The position numbers and the translations under genes were made by a program. Under the pieces are notes generated by a model. That model saw only the letters and a program-made list of their open reading frames with translations. It was not told the DNA's origin and ran no database searches. Below, piece by piece: positions 1-9,244 of a stretch of DNA of 64,000 nt (position 1 is the stretch's first letter; each line of letters opens with the position of its first letter). The DNA comes from Methanosarcina sp. MTP4 (GTDB taxonomy: Archaea; Halobacteriota; Methanosarcinia; Methanosarcinales; Methanosarcinaceae): positions 2,604,001 through 2,668,000 of the forward strand of contig NZ_CP009505.1 of NCBI RefSeq assembly GCF_000970045.1, in the 5' to 3' direction.

Positions 1-2
1 CG

Positions 3-1613
3 CGGCAGCAGGCAGGCAGGGCAGGCAGGAGCGGAAACGAAAGCCTTGTTGTCCTGGTGGCCGGGACAAACGCCCTTGACCAGTACTACATGCGAAACCC
101 GGGCGACTTTTTCGGGAGGAACAGTGAAAACGCCGTCCTGAACCCCAAAAATCCCTACATCCTGGCAGGGCACCTGCTCTGCGCGGCAAAAGAAATCCCC
201 CTGAAAGCTTCCGATTCAAAGCATTTCGGAGAAGGCTTTTCCAGGGTTACGGAACTCCTGGAAGCCGAAGGGCTGCTTGCAGGCGACGAAAAGAAGTATG
301 CAACAGACCCCTTCCCATACAAGCACGTCTCCCTCCGTGGGATAGATAATAATACGTATTCTCTCCTGGCCATTGAAGGGAAGAAACGCTTCCCGATCGA
401 AAAGGATATGGAAGAAGCCCTGGCCTTCCGGGAATGCTACCCCGGAGCGGTCTACATGCATAGGGGAGAGTCCTACTACGTGAACAGGATCGACCACGAG
501 AAAAAGGAGATCCATGCCGTAAAGACCCATGACAGTTATTATACTAAGCCTATGATCGACTCTTCGGTTGTCCTGCAGGAGGCTTACGTTGCAAAAGCCC
601 TGGAAAAGGCTCCTGACGTGGAAGTCGGGCTAGGGGAAGTGGAGGTTACGGACAGGGTGATAGGGTACAGGAAGATCCAGTCCCACAGCAACGAGATCAT
701 GGCCGCCCATGAACTGGAGATGCCCCCGGTCACCCTGGAAACCGTTGCCCTCTGGCTCAAGCTCCCTGAAAGGCTTCAGGAAAGGGTAGAGGAGCACAGG
801 CTGGACTTTGCAGGCGGGATCCATGCCGTGGAACACGCCATGATAGCCATGTACCCCCTCCACCTCCTTGTGGACCGGAGCGACGTTGGCGGGCTTTCCA
901 CCCCTTCCCACCCCGACCTGGGGGGCAGAAGTGCGATCTTCATCTACGACGGGCACAGGGGCGGAGTCGGGTATGCCGAGAAAGGCTATGACCTGATCGG
1001 TCAGGTCCTGGACGGCACCCTGAAAGCTATCGAGAGCTGCCCCTGCGAAAGCGGCTGCCCGAGCTGCATCCAGTCCCCGAAATGCGGGAACAACAACGAG
1101 CCCCTGGACAAACACGCCGCGATCATGCTCCTCCATGACCTGCTGGGAAAAGCCCCTTACGTCCCCCCCGAAAGAAAAGAAAAACACCTCTCCGAAACCA
1201 CCGCAGGCCGCGGGCCGGAAAAGAAGGACGCAGGAGCCGCCCTGGACAGGGTCAGGCGCCAGCTCAGGCGGGAAGCCCTCAAAGACGAAGTTATCCCCGA
1301 AAACGCGAATAGAGAAAAGGAAAAGACCTTTGTCATGACGGATGTGAAAGGGGGAATGCTCGGGGTAATCTCCGCCCCTGCCCCCGAAAAAGCGGCAGCG
1401 AAGGTTTTCAGGGAAAAGCTTGCCGGGAAAATAAAGGCGACAAAAGAAAACCCCTTTGAAATCCGCATAAGGGACCTTGGAGCAGGCAGCAACTACCATT
1501 TCCAGGCCTGGACGGAAGTTGTAGAGAACCGGGCAGCTGAAAAAGCCGGGAACTGCGAAGGAGCCGGCGGGAAAAAAACTGTGAAGAAACTCGTTATTAA
1601 AAGAATACGGTGA
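3..1613 (+). CDS. DEAD/DEAH-box helicase with DUF1998 domain (MrfA/YprA-like), 3' part
   Basis: The gene is cut by the left edge of the window and reads openly from base 3. The first residues, RQQAGRAGRSG, are superfamily 2 helicase motif VI, so the RecA-like domains lie mostly outside. A GTG at 57 is an internal codon and not the real start. About 530 residues remain. They hold a helicase-associated segment and the DUF1998 region, with the cysteine cluster CPCESGCPSCIQSPKCG near 1040-1085, which in MrfA-type helicases binds zinc. This is followed by a charged, low-complexity tail rich in K, E and A. The family comprises ATP-dependent 3'-5' DNA helicases linked to DNA-damage repair in bacteria and archaea; the archaeal role is inferred. 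The stop is TGA at 1611. I cannot judge operon context upstream. Confidence 0.85.
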   Translation, partial: RQQAGRAGRSGNESLVVLVAGTNALDQYYMRNPGDFFGRNSENAVLNPKNPYILAGHLLCAAKEIPLKASDSKHFGEGFSRVTELLEAEGLLAGDEKKYATDPFPYKHVSLRGIDNNTYSLLAIEGKKRFPIEKDMEEALAFRECYPGAVYMHRGESYYVNRIDHEKKEIHAVKTHDSYYTKPMIDSSVVLQEAYVAKALEKAPDVEVGLGEVEVTDRVIGYRKIQSHSNEIMAAHELEMPPVTLETVALWLKLPERLQERVEEHRLDFAGGIHAVEHAMIAMYPLHLLVDRSDVGGLSTPSHPDLGGRSAIFIYDGHRGGVGYAEKGYDLIGQVLDGTLKAIESCPCESGCPSCIQSPKCGNNNEPLDKHAAIMLLHDLLGKAPYVPPERKEKHLSETTAGRGPEKKDAGAALDRVRRQLRREALKDEVIPENANREKEKTFVMTDVKGGMLGVISAPAPEKAAAKVFREKLAGKIKATKENPFEIRIRDLGAGSNYHFQAWTEVVENRAAEKAGNCEGAGGKKTVKKLVIKRIR

Positions 1614-2055
1614 GAAACTTCCGGCGCCGGGGTTCTAATCAAGGAGATAAAATTTTTAGGCATGGCACTATTAAAAAGGAGAAGAGGAAGAAGGAGATTC
1701 CTGTTATCCCTTGCAAAATATACGTTGTGTATTTAAAATAGAGTTTGTGTTATGATTGAAAAATTACAGTTTTACATACGGAACATGCCAATACTTATCG
1801 GAAACTTTAGTTCATAACTCCCTAGTTTCTAAAAAAAATGAAAGATTCATATAGTACAACAATAGTATATAGTTAATGTAGTGTTATATCAATCAAATAA
1901 TTTCAGCCAATCGAATAACTGTAGTTAATCAAGTGAAAGGACCCGTTTTTTGCTTATGATAAAGCCTGTTCCTTTGATTTATGGTTCCTTCTATTTACAG
2001 TTCCTTCGATTGATTGCAAAATATACTAGTGTAAAAGTTGGGAGGGGTTAGTGAT
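1614..2055. other. AT-rich spacer after the helicase gene
   Basis: This 440-base spacer has no supportable gene. It holds AT-rich sequence with many in-frame stops on both strands. Short similar phrases (ggttcctt, agttccttcgatt) recur near 1980-2010. A TATA-like stretch (caaaatatact) lies at about 2017-2027, upstream of the small ORF that follows. Confidence 0.4.
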
Positions 2056-2133
2056 ATGAACAGGTTATTTCCATTCATGATGTTTGTAATGGTGTTTATG
2101 GCTTTCATGTTTGTGTTTACCATAACTATGTAA
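2056..2133 (+). CDS. Candidate 25-residue hydrophobic membrane peptide
   Basis: A very short ORF begins with ATG at 2056 behind a strong ribosome-binding site (gggagggg at about 2039-2046, spacing near 9 nt). It ends with TAA at 2131. The product starts MNRLFPFMMFVMVFMAF and is almost entirely Met, Phe and Val, so it would form one membrane helix with a single N-terminal arginine. Such composition is typical of single-pass microproteins that sit on larger membrane complexes. No partner is obvious here: the next gene (2461, same strand) encodes a flavoprotein. It is too short for statistical support, and the main evidence is the ribosome site plus the coherent hydrophobic reading frame. It could be a chance ORF. 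Confidence 0.4.
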   Translation: MNRLFPFMMFVMVFMAFMFVFTITM

Positions 2134-2340
2134 ACTTGAAAGTCTTCTTCAAATGTTTTCCCGGACCGGATTTTACCGGATAAAAAGGAGTTCCGGAGCA
2201 TAAGGATAGTGGGCTTTAGCCGGGCTAAAAGGCACGTTTTTTATGTTAGGGGACCTTTTATACTCAGGAAGGAAAAGCAGGGTATAAAAGACAACAGGAA
2301 ACTTGTTGTAAAATCTGGCAAACTTAATTTTTCATAGATA

Positions 2341-2410
2341 CGCTAAGTTTCCAGGGATGAACTCAGGGATAAACTCAGGAATAAACAGTGGAACTCAGGA
2401 ATAAACTGAT
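2341..2410. repeat. Short direct repeats upstream of FAD dehydrogenase gene
   Basis: The phrase aactcaggRataaac occurs three times between about 2359 and 2406, just upstream of the gene at 2461. It is locus-specific and its function is unknown. It may lie in the 5' leader. A TATA-like ggtataaaag is at 2281-2290. Confidence 0.5.
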
Positions 2411-2460
2411 TTTCCAGAGATACGCTGGAACTTCTTACGGATTCTAACGGGGATACGGCC

Positions 2461-3900
2461 ATGGTTAGGGAAAAGCAGGTTTCTGCGAAGGAAGGAGACG
2501 GGTCCGAATACGACGTACTGGTCATAGGGGCAGGGCCGGCAGGGATGTTTGCGGCTAACGAGCTTGCAAAGCAGCCGCTGAAAGTCCTGATTGTGGACAT
2601 GGGCAGGGATATCGATAAGAGGCACTGCCCCATGAAAGAAAAAGGCTACTGCGTACACTGCACCCCCTGTGACATTATGTGCGGGGTGGGAGGCTGCGGG
2701 ACCTTTTCGGATGGGACGCTGAACCTGCGCCCGGACATAGGGGGAGACCTGGCAGCCCTTACCGGAGACCAGGACAGGGCCTGGGAACTCGTAAACTGTG
2801 TGGACAGGACTTTCCTGCGCTTCGGCGCCCCCGAAGGAGCCCTGCTGACGGTGGGCCCGAAAATCGAAGAGCTGAAGCGAAGGGCAGCTTCGGTCGGAGC
2901 CCGCTTTATCGAGATCAAGCAGCGGCACATAGGCTCGGACAATGCCCCGGCCGTGATAGGGAATTTCAAAAAGGAGCTTGTGAAAAAAGGCGTGGACTTT
3001 TTGCTGGAAACCGAAGTTGCCGACCTCCTGGTTGAGGACGGGACCTGTTCCGGAATCGTCCTTGAAAACGGGGAAGTGATCCGTGCCCGCTACGTGCTCC
3101 TGGCCCCTGGCAGGCGGGGCTGTGACTGGGTCTCCGAACTTGTGACCGGGCACGGAATCGATGCCCACTACGGTGGAATCGACATAGGGGTCAGGGTGGA
3201 AGTCCCTGCGATCATCATGGACCCGATCACAAAGATCAACCGCGACCCCAAGTTTCACATCCACACCCGGCGCTACGACGACTTCGTCCGGACCTTCTGC
3301 ACCAACGAGCACGGTTTCGTGGTAAAAGAGGAATACGAAGGCTTCATCGCCACCAACGGCCACTCCATGACAAACACGGAATCCGAAAACACAAACTTCG
3401 CCTTTCTGGTCCGCATCGAACTCACCCACCCCATGGAAAACACCACGAAATACGCCCGTTCCATCGCCAAGCTTGCCAGCACAATCGGAGGCGGAAAACC
3501 AGTCCTCCAGCGCATGGGAGACCTCCGGCGCGGCCGCCGTTCCACAGACGACCGCCTTGCCCGGAACCTCGTGACCAATACCTTAAAAGACGTCACCCCC
3601 GGCGACATCTCAATGGCGCTTCCCCACAGGATCGTCATGGACATAATCGAAGGCCTGGAGACCCTGGACCGGATCATCCCCGGCGTTGCCTCGGACTACA
3701 CCCTCCTCTACGCCCCCGAAGTCAAGTTCTACGCCATGCAGCTCCGGGTGGACCGCAAGCTGGAGACCAGCATCAAGAATCTCTTTGCAGCCGGAGACGG
3801 CGCAGGGCTTTCCCGGGATATCGTTAATGCGGCAGCAACCGGAATTATGGCGGCACAGGGGATTATCGAGGTTGAGAGGGAGAGGGAAAGAGAAAGCTGA
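2461..3900 (+). CDS. NAD(P)/FAD-dependent dehydrogenase, COG2509-like
   Basis: The 479-residue protein opens with a Rossmann FAD-binding motif (VIGAGPAGMFAANELAK, residues about 21-37) followed by the acidic end of strand 2 (VLIVDMG). A cysteine-rich stretch, CPMKEKGYCVHCTPCDIMCG with GGCG just after, sits at about residues 60-80. This is typical of the uncharacterised FAD-dependent dehydrogenases of COG2509, and some family members bind iron-sulfur clusters here. The C-terminus has the second dinucleotide motif, NLFAAGDGAGLSRDI, closing the FAD site. It is a soluble cytoplasmic oxidoreductase and its substrate is unknown. The ATG at 2461 follows a weak ggggat site. The last codons encode an ERERE tail. 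It appears monocistronic, with the next gene 240 nt away and its own TATA box between. I am confident in the family but not in the reaction. Confidence 0.85.
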   Translation: MVREKQVSAKEGDGSEYDVLVIGAGPAGMFAANELAKQPLKVLIVDMGRDIDKRHCPMKEKGYCVHCTPCDIMCGVGGCGTFSDGTLNLRPDIGGDLAALTGDQDRAWELVNCVDRTFLRFGAPEGALLTVGPKIEELKRRAASVGARFIEIKQRHIGSDNAPAVIGNFKKELVKKGVDFLLETEVADLLVEDGTCSGIVLENGEVIRARYVLLAPGRRGCDWVSELVTGHGIDAHYGGIDIGVRVEVPAIIMDPITKINRDPKFHIHTRRYDDFVRTFCTNEHGFVVKEEYEGFIATNGHSMTNTESENTNFAFLVRIELTHPMENTTKYARSIAKLASTIGGGKPVLQRMGDLRRGRRSTDDRLARNLVTNTLKDVTPGDISMALPHRIVMDIIEGLETLDRIIPGVASDYTLLYAPEVKFYAMQLRVDRKLETSIKNLFAAGDGAGLSRDIVNAAATGIMAAQGIIEVERERERES

Positions 3901-4095
3901 AAATTTCAGCCGCCCCATGAATAGATAAGTTGAGAAATAGTTTTCAGTTGTAGTTAAAGGTTTATTTACATATGTAAGGTTTAATGTCCCTTACTGTAAG
4001 AGTCTGATATTTTCACAAAATATCCGTATCAATAGACCACTTAGATAAAATATCACGGTACCGAATCTGATATATTCAGAAAAATTAATCCCGAA

Positions 4096-4108
4096 TCTAT
4101 ATATAGAA
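4096..4108 (+). promoter_or_regulatory. TATA box of the secreted-protein gene
   Basis: The sequence ctatatataga lies about 38 nt before the ATG at 4141, so transcription would start near 4125-4130. The purine-poor leader holds gggatata as the only ribosome-site-like element. Confidence 0.5.
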
Positions 4109-4140
4109 GCGTTTCATTTTTTTATTAAGGGATATAAGAA

Positions 4141-4740
4141 ATGAAGTATATTTTTTTGTATGTTTTAATTCTCATTTCAGTGCTTTGCAGTCCGGTTTTA
4201 GCTGCTGCCAGCGATTCCGCCGATGACACCTATGCCGCCGATACCGGCATACTCGAAACGGATGGTCTGAAAGCAGAGGACATAAACGAAGAATTATTCA
4301 GTACGGACAAGTTTGCCGTTCTGAAGTATAATGTTGAAGTTTACAACCGGAACGTCGATAATCTCCCCCCACACATTGCAATTTTCAAAATGCTGGTCAA
4401 AGACGAAGACATTCTATTAGTCATGACCCAGGATGACGGCTCAGAACTGTACATCCGGGCTGTCGAAGAAGACTGCAAGGTGGTCGTGTTTGAAAAAATA
4501 GAAGACCCCGAAGGTCTGGAGCCAACCGTCACGTGCAGGACCGATAAGGAGACCCTGCGTGAGATCTATCACTCTCCGAAACCTTTCAAAGCCCTGGCAA
4601 AGGCGCTGAAGGACGGAAGCATAGAGACAGAACATGCAGGCATTTATGAGAAAATAGGTATAAAGATACTGAAAAGCTCCTGGGTAATCGATTTCTTTAA
4701 AGATGCCGGATTCTGTATCCCGGGCCTTAATGTAAAGTAA
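4141..4740 (+). CDS. Small secreted protein of unknown function
   Basis: The 199-residue protein has a clear Sec-type signal peptide (MKYIFLYVLILISVLC, then a probable cleavage near VLAAASDS, residue 20-23). An acidic mature region follows, rich in D and E. There is no C-terminal sorting signal or second membrane helix, so it should be released or weakly surface-associated. The body contains alternating hydrophobic strands (AIFKMLVKDEDILLVM, DGSELYIRAVEEDCKVVVF) that suggest a beta-rich fold, and a hydrophobic end. I do not recognise a family. The gene stands alone with its own TATA box. The restriction operon begins 366 nt downstream. Confidence 0.7.
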   Translation: MKYIFLYVLILISVLCSPVLAAASDSADDTYAADTGILETDGLKAEDINEELFSTDKFAVLKYNVEVYNRNVDNLPPHIAIFKMLVKDEDILLVMTQDDGSELYIRAVEEDCKVVVFEKIEDPEGLEPTVTCRTDKETLREIYHSPKPFKALAKALKDGSIETEHAGIYEKIGIKILKSSWVIDFFKDAGFCIPGLNVK

Positions 4741-5106
4741 TCGCAGCTGCGGTTATTGCTACCTTTTTTATTACCGTTTTTCTTACCGGAGTATTTTTCA
4801 CCAGGGTTTTGTTAGAATCCTTTTCTGAATATATCTTTAGTTTTTCAGCAAGTCAGCCAGTTCCCATATGCGAAAACTTTCGGCTTCAAGGACCTTTCTG
4901 CCCTCTATTTTCCTCGCGACAAGTCCTGCTTCGGCTTAAAAGTGCGGAATAATTATGATCATAATGATTATGAATATAATTATTCTTGAGGAAGCCAGAC
5001 TTGAACTTAACTCCTGAACAGGAAAACCAGTAAATATTTTAAGGGTGAGCAGGTTAACAATATGAATATATATTGTCTGCTATGATGAAAATCCGGAAGG
5101 CAAACT
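4741..5106. other. Spacer before the restriction operon, with hsdR promoter
   Basis: No gene is seen here. A T-rich run after the previous stop (acctttttta) may terminate transcription. The segment 4955-4985 is an AT-rich imperfect palindrome (attatgatcataatgatt). A TATA box, gaatatatattg, at about 5063-5074 lies 33-44 nt before the hsdR ATG. Confidence 0.5.
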
Positions 5107-7440
5107 ATGGTTCAGGAAAGGGGAAAGAAGCCAGAGGAAGAAGCCCGCGAAAACATAGACAAAAAAGAACTGAGTGAGCGGGATATCTGCACGAAGTTCA
5201 TCACGCCGGCGCTCAGGAATGCGAAGTGGGACATACGCACTCAAATCCGTGAAGAAGTGAAACTGACAGACGGAAGGGTAATTGTAAAGGGGAACTCCTC
5301 CGGACGGGGAAAACCGAAATGGGCAGACTATATACTCTACCATAAACCAAATCTCCCCCTGGCTGTCATAGAGGCAAAGAACAACAGGCACAGCGTCGGA
5401 GACGGCATGCAGCAGGCCCTTATGTATGCCGAGATGCTGGACATACCTTTTGCTTTCAGTTCCAACGGGGACGCTTTTCTGGTGCATGACAGGACTGGCA
5501 CGCTTGGACAGGTGGAAGAGGAAATCCCGCTTGAGAAGTTTCCTTCCCCCGAATTCCTCTGGGAAAAATACTGTGAGTGGAAAGGGTTTGATGAAGGCAA
5601 GCAGAAGGTTGTGACCCAGGACTACTACTCAGGCTCCGGCGGGAAGACCCCTCGCTACTACCAGCGGATAGCAATCAACCGGACCGTGGAAGCAATCGCA
5701 AAAGGACAGGACAGAATTTTGCTTGTGATGGCTACGGGCACGGGCAAGACTTTTACGGCTTTTCAGATCATCTGGAGGCTCTGGAAGGGGGGAGTAAAGC
5801 AGAGGATTCTCTACCTTGCAGACCGGAACATCCTGGTTGACCAGACCAAGATCAACGATTTCAAGCCCTTCGAAAAGGCAATGACGAAGATCAAGAACAG
5901 GAAAGTCGATACCGCATACGAGATTTACCTTTCGCTTTACCAGGCGGTCACAGGCTCGGAAGAGGAGAAAAACATCTACAAGCAGTTTTCCCCGGACTTT
6001 TTTGACCTGGTAATCGTGGACGAATGCCACAGGGGAAGTGCAGCCGAGGACTCGGCCTGGCGGGAGATCCTGGATTATTTCAGTTCAGCAACGCAGATCG
6101 GGCTAACCGCCACGCCCAAGGAGACAAAGGAAATCTCCAACACTGACTATTTCGGAAAGCCGATCTATACGTATTCCCTGAAACAGGGAATTGAAGACGG
6201 TTTCCTTGCCCCGTACCGGGTTGTCCGCATCGACCTTGACAAAGACCTTGAAGGCTGGAGGCCGGAAAAGGAAAAGACGGACAGGTACGGCAGGCTCATT
6301 GAAGACCGGATTTACGGCCAGAAGGACTATGACAGGGGGCTTGTGCTCGAAAAAAGGACTGAACTGGTCGCACGGAAGGTCACGGAGTTTCTGAAGGAAA
6401 ATGACCGCTTTGACAAGACCATCGTGTTCTGCGAAAACATAGACCACGCCGAAAGGATGCGAAGGGCCCTTGTAAACGAAAATAGCGACCTTGCGGCCGA
6501 AAATCGCCGCTATGTGATGCGGATTACCGGGGACAACCCGGAAGCGAAAATCGAACTTGACGATTTCATAACCCCTGAAAGCCGCTACCCCGTGATTGCC
6601 ACGACATCCAAACTCATGAGCACGGGGGTGGACGCCCAGACCTGCAAACTGATCGTGCTTGACAAGCGCATCCAGTCCATGACCGAGTTCAAGCAGATCA
6701 TAGGCAGGGGGACCCGCATCCAGGAAGATTACGGGAAATTCTATTTTACCATCATGGACTTCAAGAAAGCCACGGAACTCTTTGCAGACCCGGACTTTGA
6801 CGGAGACCCTGTGCAGGTTTACGACCCGGAAGACGGACCTTTCAGGGGAAGGGGGCCTCTCGAAGGGGACGGGAGCGAGAAGTACTTCGTGGGCGACGTT
6901 GAAGTAAATGTCATAGCCGAGCGCAGGCAGTACTTTGGCCCGGACGGCAAGCTGATAACGGAATCCCTCAAAGACTATACACGGAAGACAGTACTTGAAG
7001 ACTTCGAGTCCCTTGACTCTTTTTTACAGCACTGGAACGAAGCCGAAAAGAAACAGGCAATCCTTGCCGAACTTGAAGAGCAGGGCCTTTTGCTTGACGC
7101 CCTTTCCGAGGAAGTAGGAAAAGACTTCGACCCCTTCGACCTTATCTGCCATGTCGCCTTCGACCGCCCGCCCCTGAGCCGGAAAGAGAGGGCTGAAAAA
7201 GTCCGGAAAAGCGACTACTTCAGCAAATACGGAGAGCAGGCAAAAGAAGTTCTCAGTGCGCTCCTTAACAAGTACGCGGATGAAGGGCTTGAAAACCTTG
7301 AAAGCATGAAAGTGCTCAAAGTCCGGCCTTTTGACAGGATAGGAAGCCAGCTTGAAATAATGAGGATGTTTGGCGGCAAGAAAAGTTATCTTGATGCGGT
7401 AAGAGGGCTTGAGAACCAGCTCTATTCAGTCGAGGTTTGA
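5107..7440 (+). CDS. hsdR: Type I restriction enzyme, R (motor/nuclease) subunit
   Basis: The 777-residue protein has the HSDR_N nuclease domain first (about residues 25-190), with the PD-(D/E)xK pattern seen as ADYILYH followed by AVIEAKN. A superfamily 2 motor follows: Walker [14 protein letters not shown] at about residue 208, DECH box (VIVDECHRG) near 303, motif III LTATPKE, and motif [18 protein letters not shown] near 540. The C-terminal part matches the EcoEI-type R C-terminal domain that docks to the methyltransferase. The length fits the EcoEI/type IB class. HsdR cuts unmodified DNA after ATP-driven translocation when bound to HsdM2S. It is first in the hsdR-hsdM-hsdS order but is separated from hsdM by 352 nt that contain a palindromic repeat, so hsdMS may have a separate promoter. 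Both nuclease and ATPase residues look intact. Confidence 0.95.
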   Translation: MVQERGKKPEEEARENIDKKELSERDICTKFITPALRNAKWDIRTQIREEVKLTDGRVIVKGNSSGRGKPKWADYILYHKPNLPLAVIEAKNNRHSVGDGMQQALMYAEMLDIPFAFSSNGDAFLVHDRTGTLGQVEEEIPLEKFPSPEFLWEKYCEWKGFDEGKQKVVTQDYYSGSGGKTPRYYQRIAINRTVEAIAKGQDRILLVMATGTGKTFTAFQIIWRLWKGGVKQRILYLADRNILVDQTKINDFKPFEKAMTKIKNRKVDTAYEIYLSLYQAVTGSEEEKNIYKQFSPDFFDLVIVDECHRGSAAEDSAWREILDYFSSATQIGLTATPKETKEISNTDYFGKPIYTYSLKQGIEDGFLAPYRVVRIDLDKDLEGWRPEKEKTDRYGRLIEDRIYGQKDYDRGLVLEKRTELVARKVTEFLKENDRFDKTIVFCENIDHAERMRRALVNENSDLAAENRRYVMRITGDNPEAKIELDDFITPESRYPVIATTSKLMSTGVDAQTCKLIVLDKRIQSMTEFKQIIGRGTRIQEDYGKFYFTIMDFKKATELFADPDFDGDPVQVYDPEDGPFRGRGPLEGDGSEKYFVGDVEVNVIAERRQYFGPDGKLITESLKDYTRKTVLEDFESLDSFLQHWNEAEKKQAILAELEEQGLLLDALSEEVGKDFDPFDLICHVAFDRPPLSRKERAEKVRKSDYFSKYGEQAKEVLSALLNKYADEGLENLESMKVLKVRPFDRIGSQLEIMRMFGGKKSYLDAVRGLENQLYSVEV

Positions 7441-7513
7441 TTCGAAGCACTTATCAGGGATTATTCAGTAGTGATCCCCGGAGATTTTTGTATAACGATT
7501 TGAATAACTCGTA

Positions 7514-7556
7514 AGTCACACTTTAAGTCACACTTTACAGTCACACTTTACAGTCA
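7514..7556. repeat. Triple direct repeat agtcacacttta
   Basis: The 12-mer agtcacacttta occurs three times in a row between 7514 and 7552, shortly after the hsdR stop. A related form (aatcacgctt) occurs twice at 7708-7730. These are locus-specific tandem repeats of unknown role. Confidence 0.6.
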
Positions 7557-7594
7557 ATACCCCAAATTCCTTCAACAATCTCAAATGGAAGTTT

Positions 7595-7673
7595 AACCAC
7601 CGAAAGCACGGAAAACACGGAATAAAGGAAATAGGGGCACAGTTCTTCCGTGCTTTCCGTGTCTTCCGTGGTT
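7595..7673. repeat. Long imperfect palindrome of the ttccgtg...ccgtggtt type
   Basis: The left arm (7595-7622, beginning aaccaccgaaagcacgg) is nearly the reverse complement of the right arm (7646-7673, ending ttccgtggtt). Each arm is 28 nt, with a 23-nt loop. This motif resembles a dispersed palindromic repeat seen in many unrelated bacterial and archaeal genomes. In RNA it would form a long hairpin that could end hsdR transcription. Confidence 0.7.
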
Positions 7674-7792
7674 ATAATTATGTGTAAATATTTACATTCG
7701 AGACTATGAATCACGCTTTAAATCACGCTTCTTAAAAACACCCTTAAATCAGCAAAATTATCCGATTTACCAGATCATGCAGGAAGGAAAAA

Positions 7793-9244
7793 ATGTCGTT
7801 AAGTACCACAATCAAGGGAATCCAGGACATCATGCGAAAAGACGCAGGCGTTGACGGGGACGCCCAGCGGGTCAGCCAGCTTGGATGGATGCTGTTTTTG
7901 AAAATATTCGATGCGAGAGAAGAAGAATTCGAGCTTGATGACGAAAACGAATACATCACCCCTATCCCGGAGGAACTGCGCTGGAGGAACTGGGCTAAAG
8001 ACCCGGAGGGGATTACCGGAGACACCCTCCTGGACTTCATCAACGAAAAGCTCTTCAAGACCCTAAAAAACCTCTCCTTTTCCGAAGGTGACGACCCGAG
8101 AGGCCAGGTGGTAAAAGACGTCTTCGAAGACTCCTACAACTACATGAAAAACGGAACCCTGATCCGCCAGGTCATCAACAAGATCAACGAGATTGACTTC
8201 ACAAGCTCAAAAGACCTGCACACCTTCGGCTCGATCTACGAAAAAATCCTCAAAGACCTCCAGAGCGCCGGAAACGCAGGCGAGTTCTACACCCCCCGCG
8301 CAGTTACCCGGTTCATAGTGGACATGGTTGATCCGAAAATAGGCGAGCAGGTCCTGGACCCCGCCTGCGGGACCGGAGGTTTCCTTTCCAGCACAATCGA
8401 ACACCTGGACAAAAGCAAGAAAAACATCGACGATTTCAAACTAATTCAGGAAGCCATCCACGGCATCGAAAAAAAGCAGCTCCCCCACCTGCTTTGCGTA
8501 ACCAACATGCTCCTCCACGGAATCGAAGTCCCCTCCCGGGTCCGGCACGACAACACCCTCGCCCGCCCCCTCAGGAGCTACGGCCCGAAGGACAGGGTGG
8601 ACGTAATAGTCACAAATCCCCCCTTCGGAGGCATGGAAGCAGACGAAATCGAAACAAACTTCCCCGCAGCCTTCCAGACCCGCGAAACCGCCGACCTTTT
8701 CCTCGTCCTCATCATGCAGCTCCTCAAAGAAGGAGGGCGATGCGGAATAGTCCTCCCTGACGGAACCCTCTTCGGCGAAGGTGTAAAAAACCGCATAAAA
8801 GAAAAACTCCTCCAGGAATGCAACCTGCACACAATCGTCCGCCTCCCGAACGGCGTCTTCAGCCCCTACACCGGCATAAAAACCAACCTCCTCTTCTTCA
8901 CCAAAGGCGAGCCCACCAAAGACATCTGGTACTACGAACACCCCTACCCCGCCGGCTACAAGTCCTACTCCAAAACCAAACCCATGCGCATCGAAGAATT
9001 CGAACCTGAAAAAGCCTGGTGGACCAACAGGGTCGAAAACGAATATGCCTGGAAAGTCTCGGCTGCGGATGTTATTGCTAATAACTACAACCTCGACATC
9101 AAAAACCCAAATACTGTGGAAAATGACCACGGCGATCCCGAAGAACTTCTGGAAGATTACAGGGGCCTGCTTTCTGAAATCTCAGAAACCCGAACCGCCC
9201 TCAAAAATGAACTTATGGATGCGTTGGCAGGGAAGAAAGCATGA
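7793..9244 (+). CDS. hsdM: Type I DNA methyltransferase, M subunit
   Basis: The 483-residue N6-adenine methyltransferase starts with the HsdM N-terminal helical domain (residues 1-140, beginning MSLSTTIKGIQDIMRK). The catalytic domain has the SAM-binding motif I LDPACGTGGF at about residue 188 and motif IV NPPFGG near 276, the N6-adenine signature. The region GEFYTPRAVTRF before motif I is typical of HsdM. It methylates the host recognition site and, with HsdS and HsdR, forms the restriction complex. The ATG follows a good ribosome site (aggaagga, 5-6 nt spacing). The 3' end overlaps hsdS by 4 nt (ATGA), so translation of the two is coupled. All motifs are intact. Confidence 0.96.
   Translation: MSLSTTIKGIQDIMRKDAGVDGDAQRVSQLGWMLFLKIFDAREEEFELDDENEYITPIPEELRWRNWAKDPEGITGDTLLDFINEKLFKTLKNLSFSEGDDPRGQVVKDVFEDSYNYMKNGTLIRQVINKINEIDFTSSKDLHTFGSIYEKILKDLQSAGNAGEFYTPRAVTRFIVDMVDPKIGEQVLDPACGTGGFLSSTIEHLDKSKKNIDDFKLIQEAIHGIEKKQLPHLLCVTNMLLHGIEVPSRVRHDNTLARPLRSYGPKDRVDVIVTNPPFGGMEADEIETNFPAAFQTRETADLFLVLIMQLLKEGGRCGIVLPDGTLFGEGVKNRIKEKLLQECNLHTIVRLPNGVFSPYTGIKTNLLFFTKGEPTKDIWYYEHPYPAGYKSYSKTKPMRIEEFEPEKAWWTNRVENEYAWKVSAADVIANNYNLDIKNPNTVENDHGDPEELLEDYRGLLSEISETRTALKNELMDALAGKKA

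Noticed and set aside
630-1499. Long open frame on the minus strand across the helicase gene (289 codons)
   Set aside because: It mirrors the coding strand of the DUF1998 helicase, whose frame has clear motifs. The minus frame is a GC-driven shadow without ribosome site or recognisable protein.
2395-3429. 344-codon minus-strand open frame over the FAD dehydrogenase gene
   Set aside because: It overlaps a gene with strong FAD motifs on the plus strand. It arises from high GC at third positions.
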